From positions 1-49,050 of the IMG/VR virus record IMGVR_UViG_3300037189_005169: a stretch of 49,050 nucleotides of DNA; one strand, written 5' to 3'. This document shows, one piece after another, positions 20,648 to 29,001 of this stretch (position 1 is the first letter of the stretch; each line of letters starts with the position of its first letter). The notes under the pieces were generated by a model. It did no database searches. It was not told where the DNA came from and was given only the letters and a program-made list of their open reading frames with translations. The position numbers and the translations under genes are program-made. This DNA is from a virus.

Positions 20648-20670
20648 GCCTCCTTAACGGGAGGCTTTTT
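20648..20670 (+). terminator. Rho-independent terminator
   Basis: GCCTCC (20648-20653) pairs with GGAGGC (20660-20665), loop TTAACG, followed by TTTTT. It ends the unit containing the annealing protein to SSB genes. The same stem is reused at 28633. Confidence 0.85.
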
Positions 20671-20676
20671 AATCAC

Positions 20677-20754
20677 ATGGAAATTATAACTACATTTTTA
20701 ATAGGCGTACTATTAATATATAACAATCGGAACAATGGAAGTAACAATTTTTAA
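20677..20754 (+). CDS. Possible membrane micropeptide (25 aa)
   Basis: 25 codons: MEIITTFLIGVLLIYNNRNN and GSNNF. A single hydrophobic segment lies at about 3-15. It overlaps the start of the primase-helicase gene by 20 bases. It may only be a leader peptide or chance. Confidence 0.25.
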   Translation: MEIITTFLIGVLLIYNNRNNGSNNF

Positions 20755-23152
20755 AGACATAAAGTCAACCTCAACACCATTCTTCAAGACGATAGGAGTT
20801 GTGCTTGATAGGGTTCGAAACGGAGCCTCCAAGGATGTTGTAGAGGGTATACGTAACGAGAAGGATAAGACCGCTCGTAACATACTAAAGCAACAACTAC
20901 CTGCGGTATGTTTCTCAGGTAAGTTTACAAAGAGAGAGGACAAAGCCATTTTAGAGCATTCTGGGTTCATTTGTTTGGACTTTGATGGTTATGCTACCGA
21001 CAAGGAAATGAATGCCGATAAGGACGTTATTTCAAGTAATAAGTACACGTACTCCGTATTCGTATCTCCGTCTGGTAACGGCCTAAAGGTTATCGTTAGG
21101 ATACCTAGAGACGTTGATAACCACAAGAACTATTTCAACGCGCTGGAGAGATACTTCAACTCGAAGTACTTCGATAAGACCTCAAAAAACATATCACGAG
21201 TATGCTACGAGTCTTACGATCCTGAGATCTATATCAACACAGATAGTGAGCTATGGGACACGATCTCTGATCACGAGTACGTGGAGCTAGACAAGGTAAA
21301 GTCAAAACCTACCATCCCTATCACCAATGAGAACAAGATCATAGACATCCTTATGAAGTGGTGGACTAGGAAGTACGGACTAGTAGACGGAGAACGTAAC
21401 AACAACGTGTACATACTAGCCTCGGCATTCAATGACTATGGGGTTACCAAGTCACTAGCAGAGTACGTTATGGGTCAGTTCGATACACCTGACTTTCCTA
21501 TACAGGAGATCAGAACAATCATTGACTCAGCATACAAGCAGACCCACAAGTTCGGGACAAAGTACTACGAGGATGACGAGAAGCTTACTCAAGTACGTCA
21601 GAAGATCAAGAGAGGTATATCTAAGAAGGAGATAAAGTCAGATCTAATGAACTCAAACATTGATGAGAACGTTATCGATAATGTTATCGAGACAATAGAC
21701 AAGGACGAGTCAGCCGCTAAGTTTTGGAGTAAGTCAGACAAGGGTGCCATAAGCATCATACACTATTTATTCAGAGAGTTCTTAGAGGACAACGGGTTTT
21801 TCAAGTTTATGCCAAACGGAGGCAAGAACTTTATATTCGTAAGAGTAACCAACAACCTCATTGATCATACGTCTGAGGATGAGATAAAAGATTTTATATT
21901 AAACTATTTACAAACTATTGATGATTTATCAGTTTACAACTACTTTGCAGACAAGACTAGGTTCTTTAAGGAGGACTTTCTATCACTTCTATCTTCTGTT
22001 GATGTATATTTCATGGAGGATGATAAGGATAATTCGTATCTTTATTACTTAAACTGTGCAGTACGCATAGACAAGGACAACATTGAGATCATTGATTACA
22101 TTGACCTTGGTGGTTATATCTGGACCGATCAGGTGATTAAGCGTGAGTTTAACATCTGTGAAGTAACTGATTGTGATTTTAAAACATTCATATCAAACGT
22201 ATCTAACGATGATCAAGCTAGGATTAACTCTATTGAGAGTACGATTGGATTTCTATTGCATGGTTATAAGAATTTATCTTACTGTCCTGCGGTCATTCTA
22301 AATGACGAGGTTATCACAGATAACCCAGAGGGTGGAACAGGTAAGGGACTATTTACCAATGCAATATCACAGATGAAGAAGTTAGCCTTCATTGACGGTA
22401 AGAGTGTTAACTTCGACAGTTCATTCCCGTATCAGACAGTATCAGTTGATACACAGATACTTGCGTTTGATGACGTTAAGAAACACTTCAACTTCGAGAG
22501 ATTGTTCTCTGTAATTACAGAGGGTATTACTCTAGAGAGGAAGAACAAGGATGCGATGCATATACCATTTAATAAGTCTCCTAAGATTATAATAACAACC
22601 AACTACGCTATCAAGGGTAAGGGTAACTCGTTCGAGAGAAGGAAGTGGGAGCTTGAGTTCAAGCAGTTCTACACCAAGGAGTTCACTCCTCTTGTTGAGT
22701 TTGGAAGGTTATTATTTACAGAGTGGGATGCTGACGAGTGGTGTAAGTTTGACAACTACATGATCAAGAGCCTGCAAGCTTATCTTACTACTGGTTTAGT
22801 TAAGAGTGAGTTTGTTAACCTTAAGATACGTAAACTATCTGCCGACACATGTCACGAATTTATTGAGTGGTGCGGACTAATGGGCGACAAGTCTATCATA
22901 ACACTTGGAGACGTTCTGTACAAGCAGGATCTTTACCTAGACTTCATTCAGGATAATCCTGACTTTGCACCGAAGTCGAAGAAAACGATCTCAAGAACAG
23001 AGTTCTATAAGTGGCTGATATCGTACGGCCTATTTGTTACTGGATCTACTCCAATAGAGGGACGTAATAACATGGGAAGGTGGATAAAGTTCAAGGATGC
23101 TAATAGTCAAGACGAAGACGAAGATGAAGAACAGCGATCTATTGAATTTTAA
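20735..23152 (+). CDS. Primase-helicase (VirE-N/BT4734-type primase with SF3-like helicase)
   Basis: 805 residues. The N-terminal ~200 residues have the primase-like pattern of the VirE-N/BT4734 family: AVCFSGKFTKREDKAILEHS, then LDFDGY (about 81-86) and VFVSPSGNGLKVIVRI. A middle region (WTRKYGLVDGERNNNVYILA) resembles the primase C-terminal region. The C-terminal half is a P-loop ATPase with Walker A PEGGTGKG at about 531 and a Walker B-like ILAFDDVKK, then PKIIITTNYAI, as in D5/SF3-type phage helicases. It would prime and unwind at the replication fork. It overlaps the next gene by 29 bases. Confidence 0.88.
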   Translation: MEVTIFKDIKSTSTPFFKTIGVVLDRVRNGASKDVVEGIRNEKDKTARNILKQQLPAVCFSGKFTKREDKAILEHSGFICLDFDGYATDKEMNADKDVISSNKYTYSVFVSPSGNGLKVIVRIPRDVDNHKNYFNALERYFNSKYFDKTSKNISRVCYESYDPEIYINTDSELWDTISDHEYVELDKVKSKPTIPITNENKIIDILMKWWTRKYGLVDGERNNNVYILASAFNDYGVTKSLAEYVMGQFDTPDFPIQEIRTIIDSAYKQTHKFGTKYYEDDEKLTQVRQKIKRGISKKEIKSDLMNSNIDENVIDNVIETIDKDESAAKFWSKSDKGAISIIHYLFREFLEDNGFFKFMPNGGKNFIFVRVTNNLIDHTSEDEIKDFILNYLQTIDDLSVYNYFADKTRFFKEDFLSLLSSVDVYFMEDDKDNSYLYYLNCAVRIDKDNIEIIDYIDLGGYIWTDQVIKREFNICEVTDCDFKTFISNVSNDDQARINSIESTIGFLLHGYKNLSYCPAVILNDEVITDNPEGGTGKGLFTNAISQMKKLAFIDGKSVNFDSSFPYQTVSVDTQILAFDDVKKHFNFERLFSVITEGITLERKNKDAMHIPFNKSPKIIITTNYAIKGKGNSFERRKWELEFKQFYTKEFTPLVEFGRLLFTEWDADEWCKFDNYMIKSLQAYLTTGLVKSEFVNLKIRKLSADTCHEFIEWCGLMGDKSIITLGDVLYKQDLYLDFIQDNPDFAPKSKKTISRTEFYKWLISYGLFVTGSTPIEGRNNMGRWIKFKDANSQDEDEDEEQRSIEF

Positions 23153-23381
23153 GTGGTGCATAGAGAATGACCTTCAGGTTTATGTTAAGCCTGAGCATTC
23201 TTTTGCACGTATCTGCATACGCAGAGGTGGTATAACTTCTGAAGGTAAGGACTACTACTACACAAATGGAGTAAGAGTTAATACGCCAGAGCAGAGGGGA
23301 ACGGTGCTGTATAAGTCTCAGGACCTAGCAGCTAAAGAACTTAACAGGGTTTATAAATACTTAAGAAATGAAAAAACTTAG
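23124..23381 (+). CDS. Hypothetical protein (85 aa)
   Basis: I choose the ATG at 23124 (MKNSDLLNFKWCIENDLQVY) rather than an earlier one in the acidic tail of the primase gene. Beta-rich, basic (FARICIRRGGITSEGKDYYY). It lies between primase-helicase and SF2 helicase and overlaps both, so a replication link is plausible. Function unknown. Confidence 0.55.
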   Translation: MKNSDLLNFKWCIENDLQVYVKPEHSFARICIRRGGITSEGKDYYYTNGVRVNTPEQRGTVLYKSQDLAAKELNRVYKYLRNEKT

Positions 23382-24603
23382 AGATTATCAGGTAGAGAAC
23401 GCCAGTAAGGGTGTTGAGATTCTTAAGGATAAGAAGATCGTTTATCTATGCATGAGTGTTAGGACTGGTAAGACAGCAACCTCAATGGAGATCGCTAGAC
23501 TATACGGAGCAAAGAGCGTTTTATTTCTTACTAAGAAGATCGCAATGAACTCTATAAAGTCTGACTATGATGAGTTTGGATATGCTAAATACTTTAGTAT
23601 AGAGGTGATGAATGACGAGTCAATGCACAAGCTTACAGGTAGTTACGATCTTGTAATACATGATGAGCATCATAGGTTTGGAGCAGAGCCAAAGCCAGGA
23701 AAGGCAACGAAGACATATAAGAAAATGTTTGGCCATCTGCCTATGATATTCCTATCAGGTACACCTACTCCAGAGGGTTATAGCCAGATCTATCATCAGT
23801 ACTGGGTTTCTAACTACTCGCCATTTAAGCAGTATACCAACTTCTACAAGTGGGCTAAGGACTTCGTGATCCCTGGGATTAGGTATACAAGTCATGGTCC
23901 TGCTGCCTGTTATAAGAACGCGTACATAGAGAGGATACGACCAATAACTGATCCGTACAATATAACGTACACACAAGAACAGGCTGGGTTCGAGTCAGTA
24001 ATAGAGGAAGAGTGCTTGTATGTAGATATGAAGCCATCAACTTATAGTATGTGTGATAAGCTCATGAAGGACTTCATCATACAAGGTAAGGACGAGGTGA
24101 TACTTGCAGACACTTCGGTTAAACTTCAACAGAAGTTGCACCAGATGTACAGCGGTACGGTTAAATTTGAGTCTGGTAACGCGATGGTTATTGACTACAG
24201 CAAGGCTGAGTTTATAAAGGAGAGGTTTAAGGGAGTTAAGATTGGAATATTCTATAAGTTTATAGCTGAGCTTCAAGCACTTAGCGAAGTGTTTGGAAAT
24301 GCTTTGACCACTGATCTTGATGAGTTTAACTCAACAGACAAGTCAATCGCTCTGCAGATTGTATCTGGGCGTGAAGGAATAAGCTTGAAGAATGCTGAGT
24401 TTCTGGTGTTCTATAACATTGACTTCAGTGCAACATCGTACTGGCAAGGTCGTGATAGAATGACCACTATGGAGCGTAAGTTCAATAAGATATACTGGAT
24501 ATTCAGTAATAAGGGAATAGAGAAAAAGATTTATAAATCGGTAATGGATAAGAAGTCTTACACATTATCACATTTTAAGAAAGATTATGGTCAAGTTCCT
24601 TAG
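23368..24603 (+). CDS. SF2 DNA helicase (SNF2/DEAD-like)
   Basis: 411 residues. Q-like start LRDYQVENASKG, motif I MSVRTGKTATS (about 29-39), motif Ia LFLTKKIAM, motif II DEHH (about 99-102), motif III SGTPTP (about 129-134), motif V region IVSGREGISLKNAEFLVFY and motif VI QGRDRM (about 360). Shorter than most SNF2 proteins but all core motifs are present, so it should be an active ATP-dependent translocase. It sits directly behind the primase-helicase, an arrangement common in crAss-like replication blocks. Confidence 0.9.
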   Translation: MKKLRDYQVENASKGVEILKDKKIVYLCMSVRTGKTATSMEIARLYGAKSVLFLTKKIAMNSIKSDYDEFGYAKYFSIEVMNDESMHKLTGSYDLVIHDEHHRFGAEPKPGKATKTYKKMFGHLPMIFLSGTPTPEGYSQIYHQYWVSNYSPFKQYTNFYKWAKDFVIPGIRYTSHGPAACYKNAYIERIRPITDPYNITYTQEQAGFESVIEEECLYVDMKPSTYSMCDKLMKDFIIQGKDEVILADTSVKLQQKLHQMYSGTVKFESGNAMVIDYSKAEFIKERFKGVKIGIFYKFIAELQALSEVFGNALTTDLDEFNSTDKSIALQIVSGREGISLKNAEFLVFYNIDFSATSYWQGRDRMTTMERKFNKIYWIFSNKGIEKKIYKSVMDKKSYTLSHFKKDYGQVP

Positions 24604-24814
24604 ATTCACAATAATATGGATCAGCCAAAACTTAGCGATCCCCTTCTGGACCATAGGTCATATACACCTTATGACTACTGTTTATGAGGATATTATGGAG
24701 ATAATCGCTTCGTTAGGCATGAACATTATAGTATTCATAGGATTTTGGTTAAACTGGTTAGAAAATAAAAAAGAAAATTATGACACCAAAAGAAAAAGCA
24801 ATAGATTTAGTTAG
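24587..24814 (+). CDS. Small membrane protein (75 aa)
   Basis: Starts MVKFLRFTIIWISQNLAIPF and has two hydrophobic stretches (about 5-30 and 42-58) and a basic tail. It overlaps the helicase by 17 bases and the next gene by 35, which lowers confidence, but the membrane pattern is coherent. Function unknown. Confidence 0.45.
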   Translation: MVKFLRFTIIWISQNLAIPFWTIGHIHLMTTVYEDIMEIIASLGMNIIVFIGFWLNWLENKKENYDTKRKSNRFS

Positions 24815-25004
24815 AGATATGGAGTTTGAAATTCCCTATGTCCATGATCCAACAGAACCACAAGGCGATGATATTGCAAAACGATGTACGTTAATATTAG
24901 TTAATGAAATGTTAAATAATTTTTTATCAAATAGAACTACAGAATATGGCAGAGAAAGATATCATTTTTGGCAACAAGTTAAACAAGAGATAGATGGCAT
25001 CTAA
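24780..25004 (+). CDS. Hypothetical protein (74 aa)
   Basis: Starts MTPKEKAIDLVRDMEFEIPY; a helical domain of a type often seen in phages (KEKAIDLV...CTLILVNEMLNN...WQQVKQEI). AT-rich. Function unknown; it overlaps the nuclease gene by 11 bases. Confidence 0.6.
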   Translation: MTPKEKAIDLVRDMEFEIPYVHDPTEPQGDDIAKRCTLILVNEMLNNFLSNRTTEYGRERYHFWQQVKQEIDGI

Positions 25005-25248
25005 GTTTCAAACAAAGATTAAGAAGCACTATGAGGCAAACGGATGGATAGTTATCAACACAATTAAGTTGAGTGTTAATGGCTATCCTGATCTGTTCTG
25101 CTTCAAGGACGGTAAGGCTCTATTTATAGAGTGCAAGGAAGGTAACGATACTCTAAAGCCCTTACAGGAATTTAGAATAGACGAGTTAATTAAACAAGGA
25201 TTTGAGGCGTTCTGCCTACATTCAATAAAAGGAAAAATATACCCATGA
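24994..25248 (+). CDS. VRR-NUC-type nuclease (PD-(D/E)XK, 84 aa)
   Basis: Starts MASKFQTKIKKHYEANGWIV. The catalytic pattern is clear: GYPDLFCFKDGKALFIECKE (Pro-Asp, then Glu-x-Lys), followed by the helix LKPLQEFRIDELIKQGFEAF. Stand-alone VRR-NUC proteins of this size are common in phages and may cut branched DNA. It lies within the replication block. Confidence 0.85.
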   Translation: MASKFQTKIKKHYEANGWIVINTIKLSVNGYPDLFCFKDGKALFIECKEGNDTLKPLQEFRIDELIKQGFEAFCLHSIKGKIYP

Positions 25249-25727
25249 CACCAGAAAGATTTAAAAAAATAATAGAACTAGAAACAGGAATCGATGTAGA
25301 TATTGTTTCCAGAAAGAGAAACTTTGTAGAGATAAGAGCTTTATACTACAAGATACTGAGAGACGTGCTAGGAATGACACTACAATCCATTGCTGATACA
25401 GTAGGAAAAGATCACGCTACAGTACTTCATAGTATCAAGAACTTTGATATATGGTCAAGCTATAGCGAGGACCTAAGAAAAAGCTATACCAATGTGATGC
25501 ATATGATACACCACTATGAGTATGACTCTATGGATAACTTAGAACTTAGTAAGTTGAGATACAATAACATACTTCTAGATCTAAAGGTAAAAGAACTTAC
25601 GGACCATATAGCGTCAATGAGAAATACAACGACAAGTAGACTTCACGATCTTATAGATAGAGTCCCAGCAGAGAAGGAGGAGTTAATGTACGAACGCATA
25701 AGCGCTATTGTAAGGATGAATTGTTAA
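25245..25727 (+). CDS. DnaA domain IV-like DNA-binding protein (160 aa)
   Basis: Residues about 20-68 (SRKRNFVEIRALYYKILRDV, LGMTLQSIADTVGKDHATVL, HSIKNF) match the helix-turn-helix and signature helix of the DnaA C-terminal domain (GRDHSTVLHA type). The AAA+ ATPase domain is missing. The rest is coiled and charged. It could bind DnaA-like boxes at the phage origin or compete with host DnaA. Overlap with the nuclease stop is 4 bases. Confidence 0.8.
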   Translation: MTPERFKKIIELETGIDVDIVSRKRNFVEIRALYYKILRDVLGMTLQSIADTVGKDHATVLHSIKNFDIWSSYSEDLRKSYTNVMHMIHHYEYDSMDNLELSKLRYNNILLDLKVKELTDHIASMRNTTTSRLHDLIDRVPAEKEELMYERISAIVRMNC

Positions 25728-25759
25728 TAACTTTTATTACATATAAACAATTTTGTTTA

Positions 25760-25767
25760 TAATTTTG
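25760..25767 (+). promoter_or_regulatory. Promoter -7 box TAATTTTG
   Basis: Fits TAnnTTTG, in a 53-base gap after the DnaA-like gene and 13 bases before the ATG at 25781. No TTG lies at the ideal -33 spacing. Confidence 0.45.
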
Positions 25768-25780
25768 ATAAAAAAATATT

Positions 25781-25939
25781 ATGGAATACATCAACAGCAC
25801 AATGAAAAACATCAATGACCTTACAGACGAAATCTATGAAGGTCTTGCGGACGGAGACTCTGACGCAGTAAATAAGAGTATAGTAAAACTTATGGCTATA
25901 CTAAAGGACGTACAACAATCTATTAAAGAGGAGTTATGA
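25781..25939 (+). CDS. Small helical acidic protein (52 aa)
   Basis: 52 codons: MEYINSTMKNINDLTDEIYE at the start, ending LKDVQQSIKEEL. An amphipathic helical hairpin is likely. The stop overlaps the next ATG (ATGA). It is the first gene after a -7 box. Confidence 0.55.
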   Translation: MEYINSTMKNINDLTDEIYEGLADGDSDAVNKSIVKLMAILKDVQQSIKEEL

Positions 25940-26181
25940 AAGTAAAGCTCTTAAGAAAGATTCGTAAGCTGTGTTTAATTAAATATGTTTTTGATAAACA
26001 TAACTATAATAAAGAGTTGGTTTTATTTAATATAAAAGCTAATTCAATTCAAAAAAATACATACGAACCAATGTATTCACCTCCTGATTTAGCATTTGTA
26101 TTGGATGAATTAAAACAAACAAAACTACTTAAAAAATATTGGGAGAAGAGAGCTTATAAACAATTTAAAAAAATAAAATAG
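25936..26181 (+). CDS. Hypothetical basic protein (81 aa)
   Basis: Starts MKVKLLRKIRKLCLIKYVFD; strongly basic, AT-rich in codons, with an aromatic/Lys-rich end (KKYWEKRAYKQFKKIK). I know similar short proteins with an N-terminal LLRKIRKRF motif from Bacteroidota phages, without function. Confidence 0.55.
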   Translation: MKVKLLRKIRKLCLIKYVFDKHNYNKELVLFNIKANSIQKNTYEPMYSPPDLAFVLDELKQTKLLKKYWEKRAYKQFKKIK

Positions 26182-26184
26182 TAA

Positions 26185-26448
26185 ATGATAATAGTAGACG
26201 GAAAACACGAGTACGATTATACATTAGAAGATGATAACGTACATACACTAAGATACTCTGATAATGGATCTTGGACCTATCCTAAAGAAATAGCTATGCA
26301 AATAGTTGATGATGGAAATGGACTTATAGTTCAGCTTGATGAAGAAGGAAGAATAAATTATTCTGAGGCAGAAAGACTTCTTATTCTTTTAAAGATTATC
26401 AATAGAGATACAAAATATGAAGTAGTAACTAATAAAGAATTATTATAG
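26185..26448 (+). CDS. Hypothetical protein (87 aa)
   Basis: Starts MIIVDGKHEYDYTLEDDNVH; beta-rich N-terminal half and a helical C-terminal end (SEAERLLILLKIINRDTKYE). Soluble and acidic. Function unknown. Confidence 0.55.
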   Translation: MIIVDGKHEYDYTLEDDNVHTLRYSDNGSWTYPKEIAMQIVDDGNGLIVQLDEEGRINYSEAERLLILLKIINRDTKYEVVTNKELL

Positions 26449-26450
26449 CC

Positions 26451-26693
26451 ATGCCAGATATCTCAATGTGTGACAATTTTAATTGTCCTAGCAACAAGTA
26501 CTGCTACAGATTTACAGCTACTCCAACTCAGTACAGACAAGCCTACGCTTCATTTACTATTGAAGGAGATGAGATGAGCTGTAGTTACTTCTGGAGAAAC
26601 GGAGTAGAATCTGACAGATGCAAGAACGTAAAACATGAAGGAGCAACGTGCTCCTCAGACGATTGTAAATACCCTGAATGTGTTAAAAAATAA
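26451..26693 (+). CDS. Cysteine-rich phage protein (80 aa)
   Basis: Starts MPDISMCDNFNCPSNKYCYR. Eight Cys in 80 residues, the first three as C-x4-C-x5-C followed by YRFTATPTQYRQAYASF. This N-terminal pattern is known from small phage proteins and suggests metal binding. It has an unusual second Cys cluster at the C-terminus (CSSDDCKYPECVKK). Function unknown. Confidence 0.6.
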   Translation: MPDISMCDNFNCPSNKYCYRFTATPTQYRQAYASFTIEGDEMSCSYFWRNGVESDRCKNVKHEGATCSSDDCKYPECVKK

Positions 26694-26697
26694 AAAT

Positions 26698-26943
26698 ATG
26701 AAATACACAAGAACAACCACCAATGACATTATAGTTAATGGTCATGAGATTGTAGCTCAAGATTCTATAGTAGAATCGGTTATAAAACAGCTTAAGAGCA
26801 GATCTGAAGTAGGAATTAAGAAATATAATACTACATTAGATCGAAAAGATTTAAATCGCTTAGAATGGCTACAGCACCTTCAAGAAGAATTATTTGACGC
26901 AAGTCTATACATTGAAAAACTAAAGACATATGAAAGAACATAA
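26698..26943 (+). CDS. MazG-like small protein (81 aa)
   Basis: Start chosen at 26698 (MKYTRTTTNDIIVNGHEIVA); the longer frame from 26635 lies inside the previous gene. The core VGIKKYNTTLDRKDLNRLEW followed by LQHLQEELFDASLYIEKLK is a conserved phage module; EEL-x-D on the second helix resembles the metal-binding motif of MazG-type nucleotide pyrophosphohydrolases. It may trim the nucleotide pool, but the domain is only half the usual size. Confidence 0.6.
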   Translation: MKYTRTTTNDIIVNGHEIVAQDSIVESVIKQLKSRSEVGIKKYNTTLDRKDLNRLEWLQHLQEELFDASLYIEKLKTYERT

Positions 26944-27076
26944 ACAATCTCCTCTACAGAGGATACTAATAGTAATGCAGTACCTGTACCGCAGAGGCGG
27001 TAATAAAGAATCTGTAAATAATGTTTACCGTAACATAATAAAGAAAAAGTATGAAAAAGTATACTCAAGAGTTTAA
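26930..27076 (+). CDS. Small basic protein (48 aa)
   Basis: 48 codons: MKEHKQSPLQRILIVMQYLY and RRGGNKESVNNVYRNIIKKK, ending YSRV. Helical and basic. Overlaps of 14 and 26 bases with its neighbours fit the packing. Function unknown. Confidence 0.45.
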   Translation: MKEHKQSPLQRILIVMQYLYRRGGNKESVNNVYRNIIKKKYEKVYSRV

Positions 27077-28625
27077 AGATTCAATATTACATTACTTCTC
27101 AACTGGACACAGTATAACTGTATCATGTAACAAGGCCTGTGATGATCATAATGTTGTTTATAACGATAGTATGAGAAGAAAGGTATCCAAGTGGCTTGAA
27201 AAAAATAAGATATCTAATAATCTAGAAATAGAGAATACAGATGTTTTCAAAGAAGCTAAGAAGAAGGTATATGATAACTCTAAGAAGAAATTCATTGTAT
27301 CATGGTGTCAATCAGAGACAGATATAAACCATAGGCTAATGACAAATATGGAGGCTTATGCAGAGCATATTGATGCCTCTATACACATCATAGCTGGTAG
27401 GTACAAGAATCCAATATCGCTATCTGCTAGTAAGTCAATCCAGAATAAGGAGGATATTGCTCAGAACTCATGGCATGAGAGAGTGGTTCCTTATCTTGAT
27501 GCAAATAGACATAAGATACACAAGCATTTATGTATCCTATCGGACCTTAAAATTCAACCAACAGCATCTACTCCATTATCTGGAATAAATGGGCTTACAG
27601 GGCTTGAATCATGCATCATTGGGCATCCTAGAGTTCATCTTAAGTCACTACCAATACTTGACGGTTATCCTCATAAGCTAATCCTTACTACAGGATCTGT
27701 TTCTGTTGAGAATTACACTGATACAAAGGTTGGTAAGAAGGGTGAGTTTCACCATACATACGGATTTGTTGTTGTTGAGTTAGACGGTGATAACTTTCAC
27801 GTAAGACAGGTAACATCTGATGATCTTGGATCGTTCTATGACCTAAACTTCTATGTATCCAATGGATTGGTTGAGAAGACTGAAGAGAATACCGTAATGG
27901 TGTTTGGAGATCTTCACCTTGGAGAAACAAATGAAGAGGTTCTTGAGGTAGCATTCGACATGGCCGATAGACTTAATTGCAAACAGATCATACTTCATGA
28001 TGTATTCAATGGTCACTCTATATCTCATCATGAGAGAAACCAGCCATTCCAACTACTTAAGCGTGAGGAGGATGGATCAGGTAATCTAATTAATGAACTT
28101 GATGAGATGGTTGACTTCTTCGAGAAGTATTCAAACTATAACTTTGCTGTAGTTAGAAGTAATCATGACGAGTTCCTAGATAGATGGCTTAGTGATATTG
28201 ACTGGCGTAAGCACAGTAACAAGATGGCCTATATACAGTTAGCATCTATGATGGTTAACTCTGATGAAAATAAAGGGGTTATTCCATTGTACCTGAAGAC
28301 AGTTAATGTTACCAATGCATTTTGTCTAGGAATTGACGATAGCCTTAGAGTTATGGACTGGGAGCTTGGAGTCCATGGTCACATAGGAGCTAACGGTAGT
28401 AGAGGTAGCGCTATGCAGTATGCTCAGATGAATACCAAGAATATCACAGGACACACACACTCTCCATTGAGATTGGACGGTCATATATGTGTTGGTACAC
28501 TAACTCATCTTAGAGTTGGTTACAATAAGGGGTTATCCAGTTGGATGAATACAAATGCTGTAATACATCCAAACGGTAAAGCTCAGCTAATAAATATTGT
28601 AAACGGTAGATATACCACACTATAA
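27051..28625 (+). CDS. Metallophosphoesterase with N-terminal HTH (524 aa)
   Basis: Residues 1-55 (FKDSILHYFSTGHSITVSCN) look like a helix-turn-helix. The C-terminal half carries the calcineurin-like set: GDLHLGE at about 286, the ILHDVFNGHS loop, SNHDE at about 370-374, HGHIGANG and GHTHS at about 467, so both metal sites are complete. The middle (IIAGRYKNPIS ... HKHLCILSDLKIQPTASTPL) is a conserved region I associate with phage proteins of the T5 A1 type. It could be a nuclease acting on DNA, as Mre11-like enzymes do. A terminator follows 7 bases after the stop. Confidence 0.8.
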   Translation: MKKYTQEFKDSILHYFSTGHSITVSCNKACDDHNVVYNDSMRRKVSKWLEKNKISNNLEIENTDVFKEAKKKVYDNSKKKFIVSWCQSETDINHRLMTNMEAYAEHIDASIHIIAGRYKNPISLSASKSIQNKEDIAQNSWHERVVPYLDANRHKIHKHLCILSDLKIQPTASTPLSGINGLTGLESCIIGHPRVHLKSLPILDGYPHKLILTTGSVSVENYTDTKVGKKGEFHHTYGFVVVELDGDNFHVRQVTSDDLGSFYDLNFYVSNGLVEKTEENTVMVFGDLHLGETNEEVLEVAFDMADRLNCKQIILHDVFNGHSISHHERNQPFQLLKREEDGSGNLINELDEMVDFFEKYSNYNFAVVRSNHDEFLDRWLSDIDWRKHSNKMAYIQLASMMVNSDENKGVIPLYLKTVNVTNAFCLGIDDSLRVMDWELGVHGHIGANGSRGSAMQYAQMNTKNITGHTHSPLRLDGHICVGTLTHLRVGYNKGLSSWMNTNAVIHPNGKAQLINIVNGRYTTL

Positions 28626-28632
28626 AAACAAA

Positions 28633-28657
28633 GCCTCCTTTAATTGGAGGCTTTTTT
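28633..28657 (+). terminator. Rho-independent terminator
   Basis: GCCTCC (28633-28638) pairs with GGAGGC (28646-28651) and is followed by TTTTTT. The stem is identical to that at 20648. It ends the replication operon. Confidence 0.85.
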
Positions 28658-28670
28658 AACTTACATTATT

Positions 28671-28985
28671 ATGAATAGACCTTTATGTAAATGCGGAAAT
28701 AAATGCAGACCTAATGGATTTAGTCGTGTTACTGGCAATCCATTATTTAATACTTATTGTCGATCATGTTCTAAAACAAAACATGGTAAGAAAGAACGAA
28801 TAAATAAAGTACTAAAAAAAGATACTTGTGAATTGTGTGGATTTATACCTATTAATCCATGTCAACTTGATTTAGATCATATTGATGGAAATAGAAATAA
28901 TAACGATTCATCTAACCATCAGACATTATGTGCAAATTGTCATAGACTAAAAACATTTAATCAAAAAGATTGGACAGTTTTTTAA
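28671..28985 (+). CDS. HNH endonuclease C (104 aa)
   Basis: I use the ATG at 28671 (MNRPLCKCGNKCRPNGFSRV); an upstream ATG at 28644 is inside the terminator loop. Two zinc-binding parts are visible, CKCGNKC...CRSC at the N-terminus and CELCG...CANCH at the HNH core. The catalytic stretch is LDLDHIDGNRNNNDSSNHQT. It is unrelated in plan to HNH A and B and has no leader RNA. It stands alone between the terminator and the convergent late operon. Confidence 0.85.
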   Translation: MNRPLCKCGNKCRPNGFSRVTGNPLFNTYCRSCSKTKHGKKERINKVLKKDTCELCGFIPINPCQLDLDHIDGNRNNNDSSNHQTLCANCHRLKTFNQKDWTVF

Positions 28986-29001
28986 TCGAAGGCTTTTTTG
29001 T

